A stretch of 64,000 bases of DNA from Lysobacterales bacterium (GTDB lineage: Bacteria > Pseudomonadota > Gammaproteobacteria > Xanthomonadales > SZUA-38). Under the pieces are notes generated by a model. That model searched no databases, was not told the origin of the DNA, and saw nothing but the letters and a program-made list of their open reading frames with translations. Positions 8,175 through 15,555 of the stretch are shown here, piece by piece (the stretch's first letter is position 1; each line of letters starts with the position of its first letter). The stretch covers positions 1 through 64,000 of the forward strand of contig JASJDM010000011.1 of the NCBI GenBank assembly GCA_030065125.1, in the 5' to 3' direction. Made by a program: the position numbers and the translations under genes.

Positions 8175-10706
8175 TCAAGGGGTGCGGGAGGCGGCCGCCT
8201 TGACGCTGCCGGTAATGCCATTGGCGTCGTAAAACTCCAGCATGCGCGTGGCGATTTCCTGGCCCTGGTCGTCCTGTAGAAAGTGGCTGGCCTCAGGCAG
8301 GCGGTCGTGGGGTTGGCCGGCCGCACCGGGAACGTTGTCGATGAAGAACTGCTGGGCCTCGCAGGAGCCCTGAGCGCCGGGGTCGTTTGTCGCCCATATC
8401 GTCAGGAACGGACGGGTATAGGAGGTCAGCCCGTCCAGCGCTTCACTGGTTTGTCCCGGCACCTCGTTAATCAGGGAGGGAAACTTGCGGATACCCGCCA
8501 TGTAGATTCGGCTGGGAAAGGGTGCGTCATACGCGGCCTCGTCCTCGGCGGGCATGTCGAACCAGGTATTGGCCTCCAGGGTGTCGCTGGCCTGGAACGA
8601 GATGCCTTTCATGGCGTATTCCATCCAGACCCCAAAGTAGCTCTCGTCCTCCCGCGGAAACCGGGGCTCGCAGCCGTTGTAGAAGGGGACCTGCTGGTCC
8701 GGGATGATGGCATAGGGAGAGGGAAGGTCCAGAACGCGATCGGTATCTTCCACCACCGGATATGGCTGCTCTCCCTCGCCAAGGTCGGGCAGAATGCCGT
8801 TGCCCACGGTGATGCTGGCGAACCAGTCCGGGTTCAATCCGGCAACCCGCAACCCGATGAGGCTGCCCCAGTCCTGCACGAACAGGTTGATGTCCTCATG
8901 ACCAAGTTGTTGAATAAACGCCTCCAGCCGGTCGGAGTGCCCCAGGTAGGAATAGGCTTCCACGTCAATGGGCTTGTCTGACCGGCCCAGGCCAAGGTGG
9001 TCCATGGCAATCACCCGCATGCCGCCCTCGGCCAGCACCGGCATCATCTTCCGGTACAGGTAAGACCAGCTGGGCTGTCCGTGCAGCAGCAGGGCCACCG
9101 GACCGTCGGCGGGGCCCGTCTCGGCATAGGCCTGGCGCAGCCCGTCAATCTCCACATAGCGGGCTTCATACGGCCAGTCCGGCAGGTTCTCGAAGGCTTC
9201 GTCCGGCGTGCGCACAAACTTGACGCCCCCGGGTGTTTCCAGGATCTCGGTGTCCGTGCAGCCGCTGCCGCGAATGTCCGCCAGTTTGACCGCCTCTGAG
9301 GTCTTCAGACCATCAGCACCATTGAGTTCAAACCAGGCATTGCCGCAGTCCTCGGCGACCAGGATCAGGGAGCCCCACTCCGTCAGATCAGGTCCGGGGA
9401 CCGGATTGTCGAAGGTGCCCCCGTCCCCGCGAAACACGGACAGCACCCGCGCATCGCCAGAGCCCAGCGGCCGCTCATCCGTATCACTGACCAGCCACAA
9501 CGGTTCGCCCGCAGCGTCGTATCCGTAGAAGTAAACCGTGGTTCCGGCGTCTGACTGGATCACGTTAAAGCCCTCGCCATCCCGCGACGGCTGGTACCAC
9601 AGCCCTGCCAGCCCAAAGGGTTTATCCTCTTCCAGGCGCTGGTATGTATTCTCAAAATCGTCGGAGATTACCGTTGCCGTGCCGTTGACCTCAACAATCA
9701 GATCCTCTTCCAGGGTGACTGCTTCCCAGCGCCATCCGCTCGGCAGCTGCAGGCGGCTCCCGAGGGTTGGCAGCTGGTCGAGGGACTGATCAGGATCCAC
9801 GGTTTTGGCCATGGACAGCATAAAGTACTGTGCGCCGGTGTCAGAAGTCAGCAGGTAAATCTCCTTGCCTGCCCAGTTCTCCGACCGGTTTACGCGCACC
9901 GCCGTGTTTTCCACGTAGGCGCCGCCACCGCTCAAGGCATCCTGGGTCAACACCAGGGATGCGTGCTGGGCCATGTCGAGCTCACCGTAGCGGCGGACCT
10001 GGTCACCCGTCGAGGCAAATTGCCCATAGTCCGCCAGGGCCTGGCGTGGGCCGTTCATCTTGATAAACGACGCGCCGTATTGCTGTCGGATGGCTTCGGC
10101 GTCAAGGGCCGCAAAATCCTCGTCCGGGCAATCACCGATGAATTGGGTACCCCAGACTTCCGCCGTGAACCCATCGTCTTCCGGGTAAAACAGCAGAATC
10201 TCGCAATACTGAAAACCACTCCGGCTTTCGCCGCGAACCCGGCAATCGTTTCCGGACACGCCAGCCAGCCTGATGGTGTCCGAGCTCTTGCTGCCGTCAT
10301 TGCCGTTCAGTTGGAACAGCGCCGTGTCGCAGTCCTGCACGGTAAAGGTAACCGTGCCCCAGGTCTCCAGGCTGGCGCTCAGAGCTGCCCCTTCAAAATT
10401 GCCCTGGGTGCCGCGATAGGCAGTCACCGTCTCGGGTATGCCGGGAGTTGCCGCTGCGGGAAGAGTGTCGCTGACCAGCCAGAGCGCCTCTCCCCTGGCG
10501 TCATAGCCATAGTAGTAGACGGTGATGCCAGCGTCGGACTGGACCACGCTGAAACCCTCGCCATCAAGGCCGGGGTTGTACCAAAGGCCCGCGATTCCCA
10601 GTCCCCTGGGGTCAACGACCCTGGCGCCTTCGAGGGGCTGGGAATGCGCCAGCGTTGCGAGCAGCAGCACCAGGGCGCAGAGCAGTGAGTAAGCGATGTT
10701 GGTCAT
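8175..10706 (-). CDS. Secreted haloalkane dehalogenase-like alpha/beta hydrolase fused to two GLWYNP modules
   Basis: 843 residues. After a signal peptide (LLCALVLLLATLAHSQ) come two homologous ~115-residue modules, residues ~36-150 and ~364-480. Each has GLAGLWYxP..DGEGFxVxQSDAG, a YYGYDAxGExLWLVSDT core and a Cys/LNGxDGxKxS end. A ~200-residue unidentified segment separates them. Residues ~500-830 are an alpha/beta hydrolase most like haloalkane dehalogenases: oxyanion HGQPSW (542-547), nucleophile motif FVQDWGSLIG (Asp612, Trp613), probable acid Asp775 (WATNDPG) and base His808 (EASHFLQDD). Asp-Trp at the nucleophile fits halide-binding dehalogenases rather than esterases (Ser), but activity is unproven. 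Such enzymes are normally stand-alone at ~300 residues, so the exported N-terminal modules are unusual. A related module closes the protein at 57493-58830. Confidence 0.85.
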   Translation of the reverse strand: MTNIAYSLLCALVLLLATLAHSQPLEGARVVDPRGLGIAGLWYNPGLDGEGFSVVQSDAGITVYYYGYDARGEALWLVSDTLPAAATPGIPETVTAYRGTQGNFEGAALSASLETWGTVTFTVQDCDTALFQLNGNDGSKSSDTIRLAGVSGNDCRVRGESRSGFQYCEILLFYPEDDGFTAEVWGTQFIGDCPDEDFAALDAEAIRQQYGASFIKMNGPRQALADYGQFASTGDQVRRYGELDMAQHASLVLTQDALSGGGAYVENTAVRVNRSENWAGKEIYLLTSDTGAQYFMLSMAKTVDPDQSLDQLPTLGSRLQLPSGWRWEAVTLEEDLIVEVNGTATVISDDFENTYQRLEEDKPFGLAGLWYQPSRDGEGFNVIQSDAGTTVYFYGYDAAGEPLWLVSDTDERPLGSGDARVLSVFRGDGGTFDNPVPGPDLTEWGSLILVAEDCGNAWFELNGADGLKTSEAVKLADIRGSGCTDTEILETPGGVKFVRTPDEAFENLPDWPYEARYVEIDGLRQAYAETGPADGPVALLLHGQPSWSYLYRKMMPVLAEGGMRVIAMDHLGLGRSDKPIDVEAYSYLGHSDRLEAFIQQLGHEDINLFVQDWGSLIGLRVAGLNPDWFASITVGNGILPDLGEGEQPYPVVEDTDRVLDLPSPYAIIPDQQVPFYNGCEPRFPREDESYFGVWMEYAMKGISFQASDTLEANTWFDMPAEDEAAYDAPFPSRIYMAGIRKFPSLINEVPGQTSEALDGLTSYTRPFLTIWATNDPGAQGSCEAQQFFIDNVPGAAGQPHDRLPEASHFLQDDQGQEIATRMLEFYDANGITGSVKAAASRTP

Positions 10707-10919
10707 TCCAGTTCTCCGGTCTATACGTGTAGTCCAGCAGACTAGCGATGCCCGGGTCAGGAACCTCTGCCGGAATGCGAAGAAATGTGAGGAAACGTGG
10801 ACCGCGGCCGTGTCGAAAAGCGCTCTTTACGCTTCTTTGCAGTTCCTGGCCCTGGATTACGGCCCGGTCCGTACCATGAAACGCGTTCTCACTGACGAAG
10901 CGTTACCAAGGATTTGACG

Positions 10920-11333
10920 ATGAAAATATTCGCTGCTCTGATTTTGATCTCTTCTTTTGCCCTTGCCCCGACCGCCATGGCCCGGCAATCCACGGATCGT
11001 GCCCAGGCTATCGAGGACCAGGTGACGGACCTGCAGAACCGGCTTCAGCTGACCGAAGAGCAACAGGCGCTGGTTGAGCCCATCCTCAGGGCACAGTTGG
11101 AAACTTCCCGTGCGATCATGGAAGACTACGGCTTCAGCCCCGGCACCAGTGGCGGCAACGTCGACCGGCGCAAGATGCGATCCATGTCCAAGGAGCTTGA
11201 GCCAGGTCGCAAGCAGGCGGAGCGGGATCTGGCAGAAGTGTTGACCGACGAGCAGATGGACCAGTACCGGGACATCCAGGACGAGCGTCGCGCCAGGATG
11301 CGCAATGACATCAAAAGGCGCATGGGCCGCTAA
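10920..11333 (+). CDS. Spy/CpxP-like periplasmic protein with LTxxQ motifs
   Basis: 137 residues with a signal peptide (MKIFAALILISSFALAPTAMA) and a charged helical body. It contains LQLTEEQ (~42-48) and VLTDEQ, the LTxxQ motifs that define the Spy/CpxP family of periplasmic chaperones and stress-sensor modulators. The length fits the family. ATG 10920 is chosen over TTG 10914 because AAGGA lies 7 nt upstream. A CpxRA-like two-component pair follows at 12261-14293, an arrangement seen for cpxP and cpxRA, although a desaturase-family gene intervenes. A role in envelope-stress signalling is inferred. Confidence 0.7.
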   Translation: MKIFAALILISSFALAPTAMARQSTDRAQAIEDQVTDLQNRLQLTEEQQALVEPILRAQLETSRAIMEDYGFSPGTSGGNVDRRKMRSMSKELEPGRKQAERDLAEVLTDEQMDQYRDIQDERRARMRNDIKRRMGR

Positions 11334-11351
11334 CAGCGGTCGTCAGGCGTC

Positions 11352-12167
11352 ATGACCATGGAAGTCCTGCAGGGATTTCTCCTCATCCTGTTCATACTGC
11401 TGGTGATCGCCGAGCTGAGGTGGTCCCACGCTAAAGGCCAGGGGAGTTACAGCCTGGGTGATTCGGCGGCCAACGTGACTATTGCAGTAGTGGGTGCCCT
11501 GATCAGACCCCTTTCCGTGGCCTGGACCTTCGCGGTGCTGGCGCTGGTCCAGCCCTATCAACTGATGGATGTGCAGGGATCATGGCGGGTCTATGCATTG
11601 ACTTTCGTGGTGGTGGATCTGGCCTACTATGGCTACCACCGGCTTTCCCACCAGTTGCCGCTGTTCTGGACCTTGCACCACACCCACCACTCCAGCCATT
11701 GGTTCAATTTCACCACGGCGATCCGGCTCAACTGGATCGCGCGTTTCGTGAGCCCGGTGTATTTCCTGCCGCTGGTGCTGCTGGGACTGGATCCGCTCTG
11801 GATTGCCGCGTCCCTGGCGCTGGGGTTGATTTACCAGCTGTTCCTGCATACCCAGTCGATCCCCCGCCTGGGCTGGTTCGAAGGAAAGCTGCTGAACACG
11901 CCTTCGGCCCACCGCGTGCACCATGGGCGGAATCCGGAGTACATCGACAAGAACTTTGGCGGCGTACTGATTCTGTGGGATCGGCTGTTTGGCACTTATC
12001 AGCCAGAACAGGAGCCGGTGCGATACGGCGTTGTTTCCGAGGCGATGGGCAACAATCCCCTGCGGATCCAGCTGGCTCCGCTGGATCAATACCTGCGGGG
12101 CGAATTCCAGTCGGAGCGGGAAACCCACCGGCGCCGTGCACAGGATATCGTGCGGCAGCTTCAGTAG
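11352..12167 (+). CDS. Sterol desaturase/fatty acid hydroxylase superfamily membrane protein
   Basis: 271 residues with several membrane segments (e.g. FLLILFILLVIAE near the N-terminus and LTFVVVDLAYYGYHR). The eight-histidine di-iron signature of the superfamily is visible as HRLSH, HHTHHSS and HRVHH, plus further His. Members hydroxylate or desaturate lipids using a membrane di-iron centre; the substrate cannot be told from sequence. The gene begins 18 nt after the Spy-like gene and ends 93 nt before the response regulator, so it is probably co-transcribed with both. Confidence 0.85.
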   Translation: MTMEVLQGFLLILFILLVIAELRWSHAKGQGSYSLGDSAANVTIAVVGALIRPLSVAWTFAVLALVQPYQLMDVQGSWRVYALTFVVVDLAYYGYHRLSHQLPLFWTLHHTHHSSHWFNFTTAIRLNWIARFVSPVYFLPLVLLGLDPLWIAASLALGLIYQLFLHTQSIPRLGWFEGKLLNTPSAHRVHHGRNPEYIDKNFGGVLILWDRLFGTYQPEQEPVRYGVVSEAMGNNPLRIQLAPLDQYLRGEFQSERETHRRRAQDIVRQLQ

Positions 12168-12210
12168 TGTGACCGGCAGATAGGTGTGGGTATGATCACA
12201 GCTGAATTCG

Positions 12211-12234
12211 GCGTCGGCGCGCGATTGCCGACGC
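12211..12234. promoter_or_regulatory. Perfect 8 bp inverted repeat before response regulator
   Basis: GCGTCGGC (12211-12218) and GCCGACGC (12227-12234) form an inverted repeat with an 8-base spacer, 26 nt upstream of ATG 12261. GAAT and ATTC outside the arms extend the symmetry with a short bulge. It could be an operator for autoregulation or a leader hairpin. There is no T-tract, so termination is less likely. Confidence 0.45.
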
Positions 12235-12260
12235 ATTCTAATGTGGGAGTGGAGCCCAAG

Positions 12261-12965
12261 ATGACGTCTCCGACAAAAGTCCTGATGATTGACGACGATG
12301 TCAGCCTGACGTCCCTGTTTGAGGAATTTCTGCAGGCCGAGGGCGGCTTCGAATTTGCTGCCCGCCATGATGGCGAGGCTGGCGTCGCGGCGGCGGTCGA
12401 AGGCGGTCATGACGTCATCATCCTGGACGTGATGATGCCCAAGCTGAACGGTTTCAACGCCCTCAAGGCCATTCGCGAAGTATCGGACACGCCCATCATC
12501 ATGTTGACCGCACGAGGTGACGACCTGGATCGAATCCTGGGCCTGGAGATTGGCGCGGACGATTACGTTCCCAAGCCGTGTAACCTGCGGGAACTGGTGG
12601 CCAGGATCCGCGCGATCCTGCGGCGGGTGGAGAAGGCCGCCGACTCATCGGATTCGGAGTCTTCGCGACTCCAGGTCGGCGACCTGCGAATGGAAGCCGG
12701 CTCCCAATCGGTTTACCTGGAGAACGAACTGGTGAACCTCACCGGCGCTGAGTACCGCGTGCTGGAAACCCTGGTGGAATCCGCGGGCGAGGTGGTGTCC
12801 AAGGACGCCATCGCCCGACAGGCGCTGGGCCGTCGCATCATGCCCTACGATCGAAGCGTGGATGCACACATCGCGCAGCTGCGCAAAAAACTGGGGCCCT
12901 TACCCAACGGGCTGCAGCGCATCAAGACCCAGCGCGGACGCGGCTATCTCTACGTTGTGCCGTGA
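12261..12965 (+). CDS. OmpR/PhoB-family response regulator, CpxR-like
   Basis: 234 residues. The receiver domain has the acidic pair (LMIDDDVSL), phospho-acceptor Asp56 (VIILDVMMPKLNG), conserved Thr (IMLTARGDD) and Lys (DYVPKPCNLREL). A C-terminal winged helix follows (LTGAEYRVLETLVE, RSVDAHIAQLRKKLG, RIKTQRGRGYLY). The DDDVSLTSL start and the adjacent Spy/CpxP-like gene suggest a CpxR-type envelope-stress regulator. The ORF opens at 12186, but ATG 12261 aligns with the normal family N-terminus and has a GGAG-rich stretch upstream. Its stop overlaps the kinase start by 4 nt (GTGA). Confidence 0.9.
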   Translation: MTSPTKVLMIDDDVSLTSLFEEFLQAEGGFEFAARHDGEAGVAAAVEGGHDVIILDVMMPKLNGFNALKAIREVSDTPIIMLTARGDDLDRILGLEIGADDYVPKPCNLRELVARIRAILRRVEKAADSSDSESSRLQVGDLRMEAGSQSVYLENELVNLTGAEYRVLETLVESAGEVVSKDAIARQALGRRIMPYDRSVDAHIAQLRKKLGPLPNGLQRIKTQRGRGYLYVVP

Positions 12966-14293
12966 ACCACTTTTTTCGACGCATCCTTGTGTCGGTCTGG
13001 CTCACTATGTTCGTCGCCAGCGGGCTGACCTTTCTCAGCAGCGTGTTGATTCCCCGATCCAACGACGACGGTTCGCTCTACCAGGCTGAACTGGTGTCAG
13101 CCGTGGCCAGGGAACTGCAAGGGACGCTGGAGGCCAGTGTCCCAGCCCCAACCCAGGCGGTTGCAGACCAGTTCAAACTGAGCTTCGACCAGTTGCTGGA
13201 GATTTACCTGCTGGATCCGCACGGCCGGGACGTCCATGACAGACAGTTGCCCCGCCCGGTCAGCCGGCTGCTGACCGCGGACCGGGAAGGGACGCCTTGG
13301 TCAGACCCACGTCTCATCGTTCACCGCGACGGACTGGAAGGATACATGGTGGTCGGTTTCCTGACGGCCTATGGGTCGCTGCTGATCAACCCCGCGGAGC
13401 GGCCCACGCTGCTGCTGGTCATGCTGCTGGTCAGCGCCGTGGTGTCTTATGGCCTGGCGCGCTTTATTGTTCTGCCCATCCGCCATCTCCGGCAGGCTGG
13501 ACACCGGGTCGCAGCGGGGGACCTGTCGGTCCGTGTGGGCCACACCGTCAAGGGACGCAAGGACGACATTGCCCTGCTGGCCCGGGATTTTGACGCCATG
13601 ACGGAACGCATCGATTCCCTGCTCACCGGCCAGCAGCGCCTGATGCGGGACGTCTCCCATGAGCTTCGGTCGCCGCTGGCAAGGCTTCAGGCCCTGCAGT
13701 CCCTGGCCCGCCAGCGATTCAAGGGTGATGACCAGACCCACATTCTCGACCGGATGGAAAGTGAATCCGAGCGATTGAATCAACTGATTGAGGAAATCCT
13801 GTCCTATGCCAGGCTCGATGCACGCCATGAGATCCGTCGCCAGAACACCGACCTGGCGGACCTTTTGAAAACGATCGTGGATGACGCACTCACGGAGATC
13901 GGCGACAGCGGCAAGGACATCAGCTACATCGGCCCGGAACGCCTGACCCTGAACATTGACGCTGACCTGATTCACCGGGCGGTGGAAAACGTGGTGCGCA
14001 ACGCGGTCCGGTTCACGCCGGATGGAACCACGGTTCAAGTCACGCTGACCAGCCAGTCCGAATCGGTTTTGGTCACGGTGACCGACCAGGGTCCTGGCGT
14101 TCCCGAGGGTGACCTGGGGCGTCTGTTTGAGCCGTTCTTCCAGGTGGACGAAAGCCGCCCACCTCAAAGCCTGGGCTCCGGCGTAGGCCTGGCCATCGCC
14201 CGCCGCGCCATGCAGCTCCACCAGGGCACCATCGCCGCGGATAATGCCGACGGCGGCGGGTTACGGGTTCACATGGTTTTGCCCACAGTCTGA
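12962..14293 (+). CDS. Sensor histidine kinase, CpxA-like
   Basis: 443 residues: TM1 (~8-30), a short periplasmic sensor, TM2 (~147-171), then HAMP. The HisKA H-box is RDVSHELRSPLARLQ with phospho-acceptor His233, close to CpxA-type VSHELRTPLTRLQ. The ATPase domain shows an N-box (ENVVRNAVRF), G1 (DQGPGVPEGDL), F-box (LFEPFF) and G2 (GSGVGLAIARR), all intact. Translation starts at GTG 12962 inside the stop of the regulator gene, implying coupling. It probably phosphorylates the upstream response regulator in response to envelope stress. Confidence 0.9.
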   Translation: MNHFFRRILVSVWLTMFVASGLTFLSSVLIPRSNDDGSLYQAELVSAVARELQGTLEASVPAPTQAVADQFKLSFDQLLEIYLLDPHGRDVHDRQLPRPVSRLLTADREGTPWSDPRLIVHRDGLEGYMVVGFLTAYGSLLINPAERPTLLLVMLLVSAVVSYGLARFIVLPIRHLRQAGHRVAAGDLSVRVGHTVKGRKDDIALLARDFDAMTERIDSLLTGQQRLMRDVSHELRSPLARLQALQSLARQRFKGDDQTHILDRMESESERLNQLIEEILSYARLDARHEIRRQNTDLADLLKTIVDDALTEIGDSGKDISYIGPERLTLNIDADLIHRAVENVVRNAVRFTPDGTTVQVTLTSQSESVLVTVTDQGPGVPEGDLGRLFEPFFQVDESRPPQSLGSGVGLAIARRAMQLHQGTIAADNADGGGLRVHMVLPTV

Positions 14294-14309
14294 CCCGGGC
14301 CTTTCCGGG
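14294..14309 (+). terminator. Weak terminator-like hairpin after the two-component genes
   Basis: CCCGG and CCGGG pair across a six-base loop immediately after the kinase stop, followed by a pyrimidine-rich stretch. The stem is only 5 bp, so function is uncertain. Confidence 0.3.
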
Positions 14310-14403
14310 CCTTTCCTTACGTTTCTTTCCATTAGCGCAGATCTCCCTGGCGCGCCCATCCGTAGACTGAATCCATTACAGCAGCCGCCGGATGAAGGGC
14401 ACA

Positions 14404-15555
14404 ATGTCACCGAAAAACTTCAGAAAAATCCTGATTGCCACCATGCTCGCCAGCGCCGCGGCGGCCAGCATTGCGCTGTCCAACCTGCGGACAGAGGTGG
14501 TTCAGCGCGCGGAGCCGCTGGCCGTGCCGCTGGTGGACGTGCTGGAGGTCTACCCCATGACCACCCGGTTCACGGTCCGCAGTCAGGGTTCGGTGACACC
14601 GGTTATTGAAACGATTCTGTCGGCGGAAGTGTCCGGGACCATCGTCGAAATGTCCCCGGCGTTCGCCGCAGGCGGGTTGTTCGCTCCCGGTGACGTCTTG
14701 ATCAGAATCGACCCAACGGACTACCGGGCCGCCGTGAACCAGGCCGAGGCCCTGGTGCACCAGCGAAGCATCGAGTTCGAGGGTATCGGTAAGCTCAAAG
14801 AAAAAGGCTACCGGGCCGAATCCGACCTCGCCGCCTCCGCCGCCGCCCTGGCGGCGGCTGAAGCCGATCTGCTGCGGTCACGCCGAAACCTGGAGCGCAC
14901 GGAAATCAGGCTGCCCTACCAGGGGCTGGTGCGGAGCAAGTCAGCCGACCTGGGCCAGTTCGTCGCGCCGGGCACACCGCTGGGCGTGGTTTTTGCCACA
15001 GACTCCGCCGAGGTCCGACTGCCCTTGACCGACCAGGATCTGGCGCTGCTCGAGCTGCCCGGCCCGGCGGACTCAAACCGGGACGGCGAAATCCCGGTTC
15101 GGCTGACTGCGATCCAGCGCGGACGCCCCCAGTCCTGGGATGCGGTGATCGTGCGTCAGGAGGGCGTCATCGATGAACGCAGCCGGGTTACCTACGCGGT
15201 CGCGCGAATTGATGATCCCTATGCTTTGGCCAGCCAGGGTCCGGCACTGCCGGTAGGCAGTTTTGTCCAGGCCTCAATTAGCGGCCGTGAAGTCAGCGGC
15301 CTGGGCCAGGTCCCGCTCGGTGCCGTGCACGACGCCGACCGCGTGCTGTGGCTCAACGAAGACCAGCAGCTGGCCGTGAACCGGGTGAATATTGTTGCTG
15401 AAAATGCCGAGTTCGCCTACATCGACCTGGCCGAGATCCCTTATCGGCGGGTGGTGCTGACACCGTTGTCGGCACCCAGTGACGGGATGGCCCTACGGAT
15501 CGAGCCCGATGCGGGCGCGCATCACGTGGCCGCGAATGCGGGAGATGCGCCATGA
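14404..15555 (+). CDS. Periplasmic adaptor (MFP/HlyD family) of RND efflux pump
   Basis: 383 residues. An N-terminal membrane/signal segment (ILIATMLASAAAASIALS) precedes a barrel-sandwich hybrid (SAEVSGTIVEMSPAFAAGGLFAPGDVLI...DPTDYRAAV). Then come a short alanine-rich helical hairpin (SDLAASAAALAAAEADLLRSRRNLE), the second lipoyl half (LPYQGLVRSKSADLGQFVAPGTPLG) and a beta-barrel. These are hallmarks of AcrA/MexA-type adaptors linking an inner-membrane RND pump to an outer-membrane channel. ATG 14404 has GAAGGG 4 nt upstream; ATG 14392 in the same frame is an alternative. Its stop overlaps the start of the RND gene (ATGA). No outer-membrane factor gene is adjacent. Confidence 0.88.
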   Translation: MSPKNFRKILIATMLASAAAASIALSNLRTEVVQRAEPLAVPLVDVLEVYPMTTRFTVRSQGSVTPVIETILSAEVSGTIVEMSPAFAAGGLFAPGDVLIRIDPTDYRAAVNQAEALVHQRSIEFEGIGKLKEKGYRAESDLAASAAALAAAEADLLRSRRNLERTEIRLPYQGLVRSKSADLGQFVAPGTPLGVVFATDSAEVRLPLTDQDLALLELPGPADSNRDGEIPVRLTAIQRGRPQSWDAVIVRQEGVIDERSRVTYAVARIDDPYALASQGPALPVGSFVQASISGREVSGLGQVPLGAVHDADRVLWLNEDQQLAVNRVNIVAENAEFAYIDLAEIPYRRVVLTPLSAPSDGMALRIEPDAGAHHVAANAGDAP

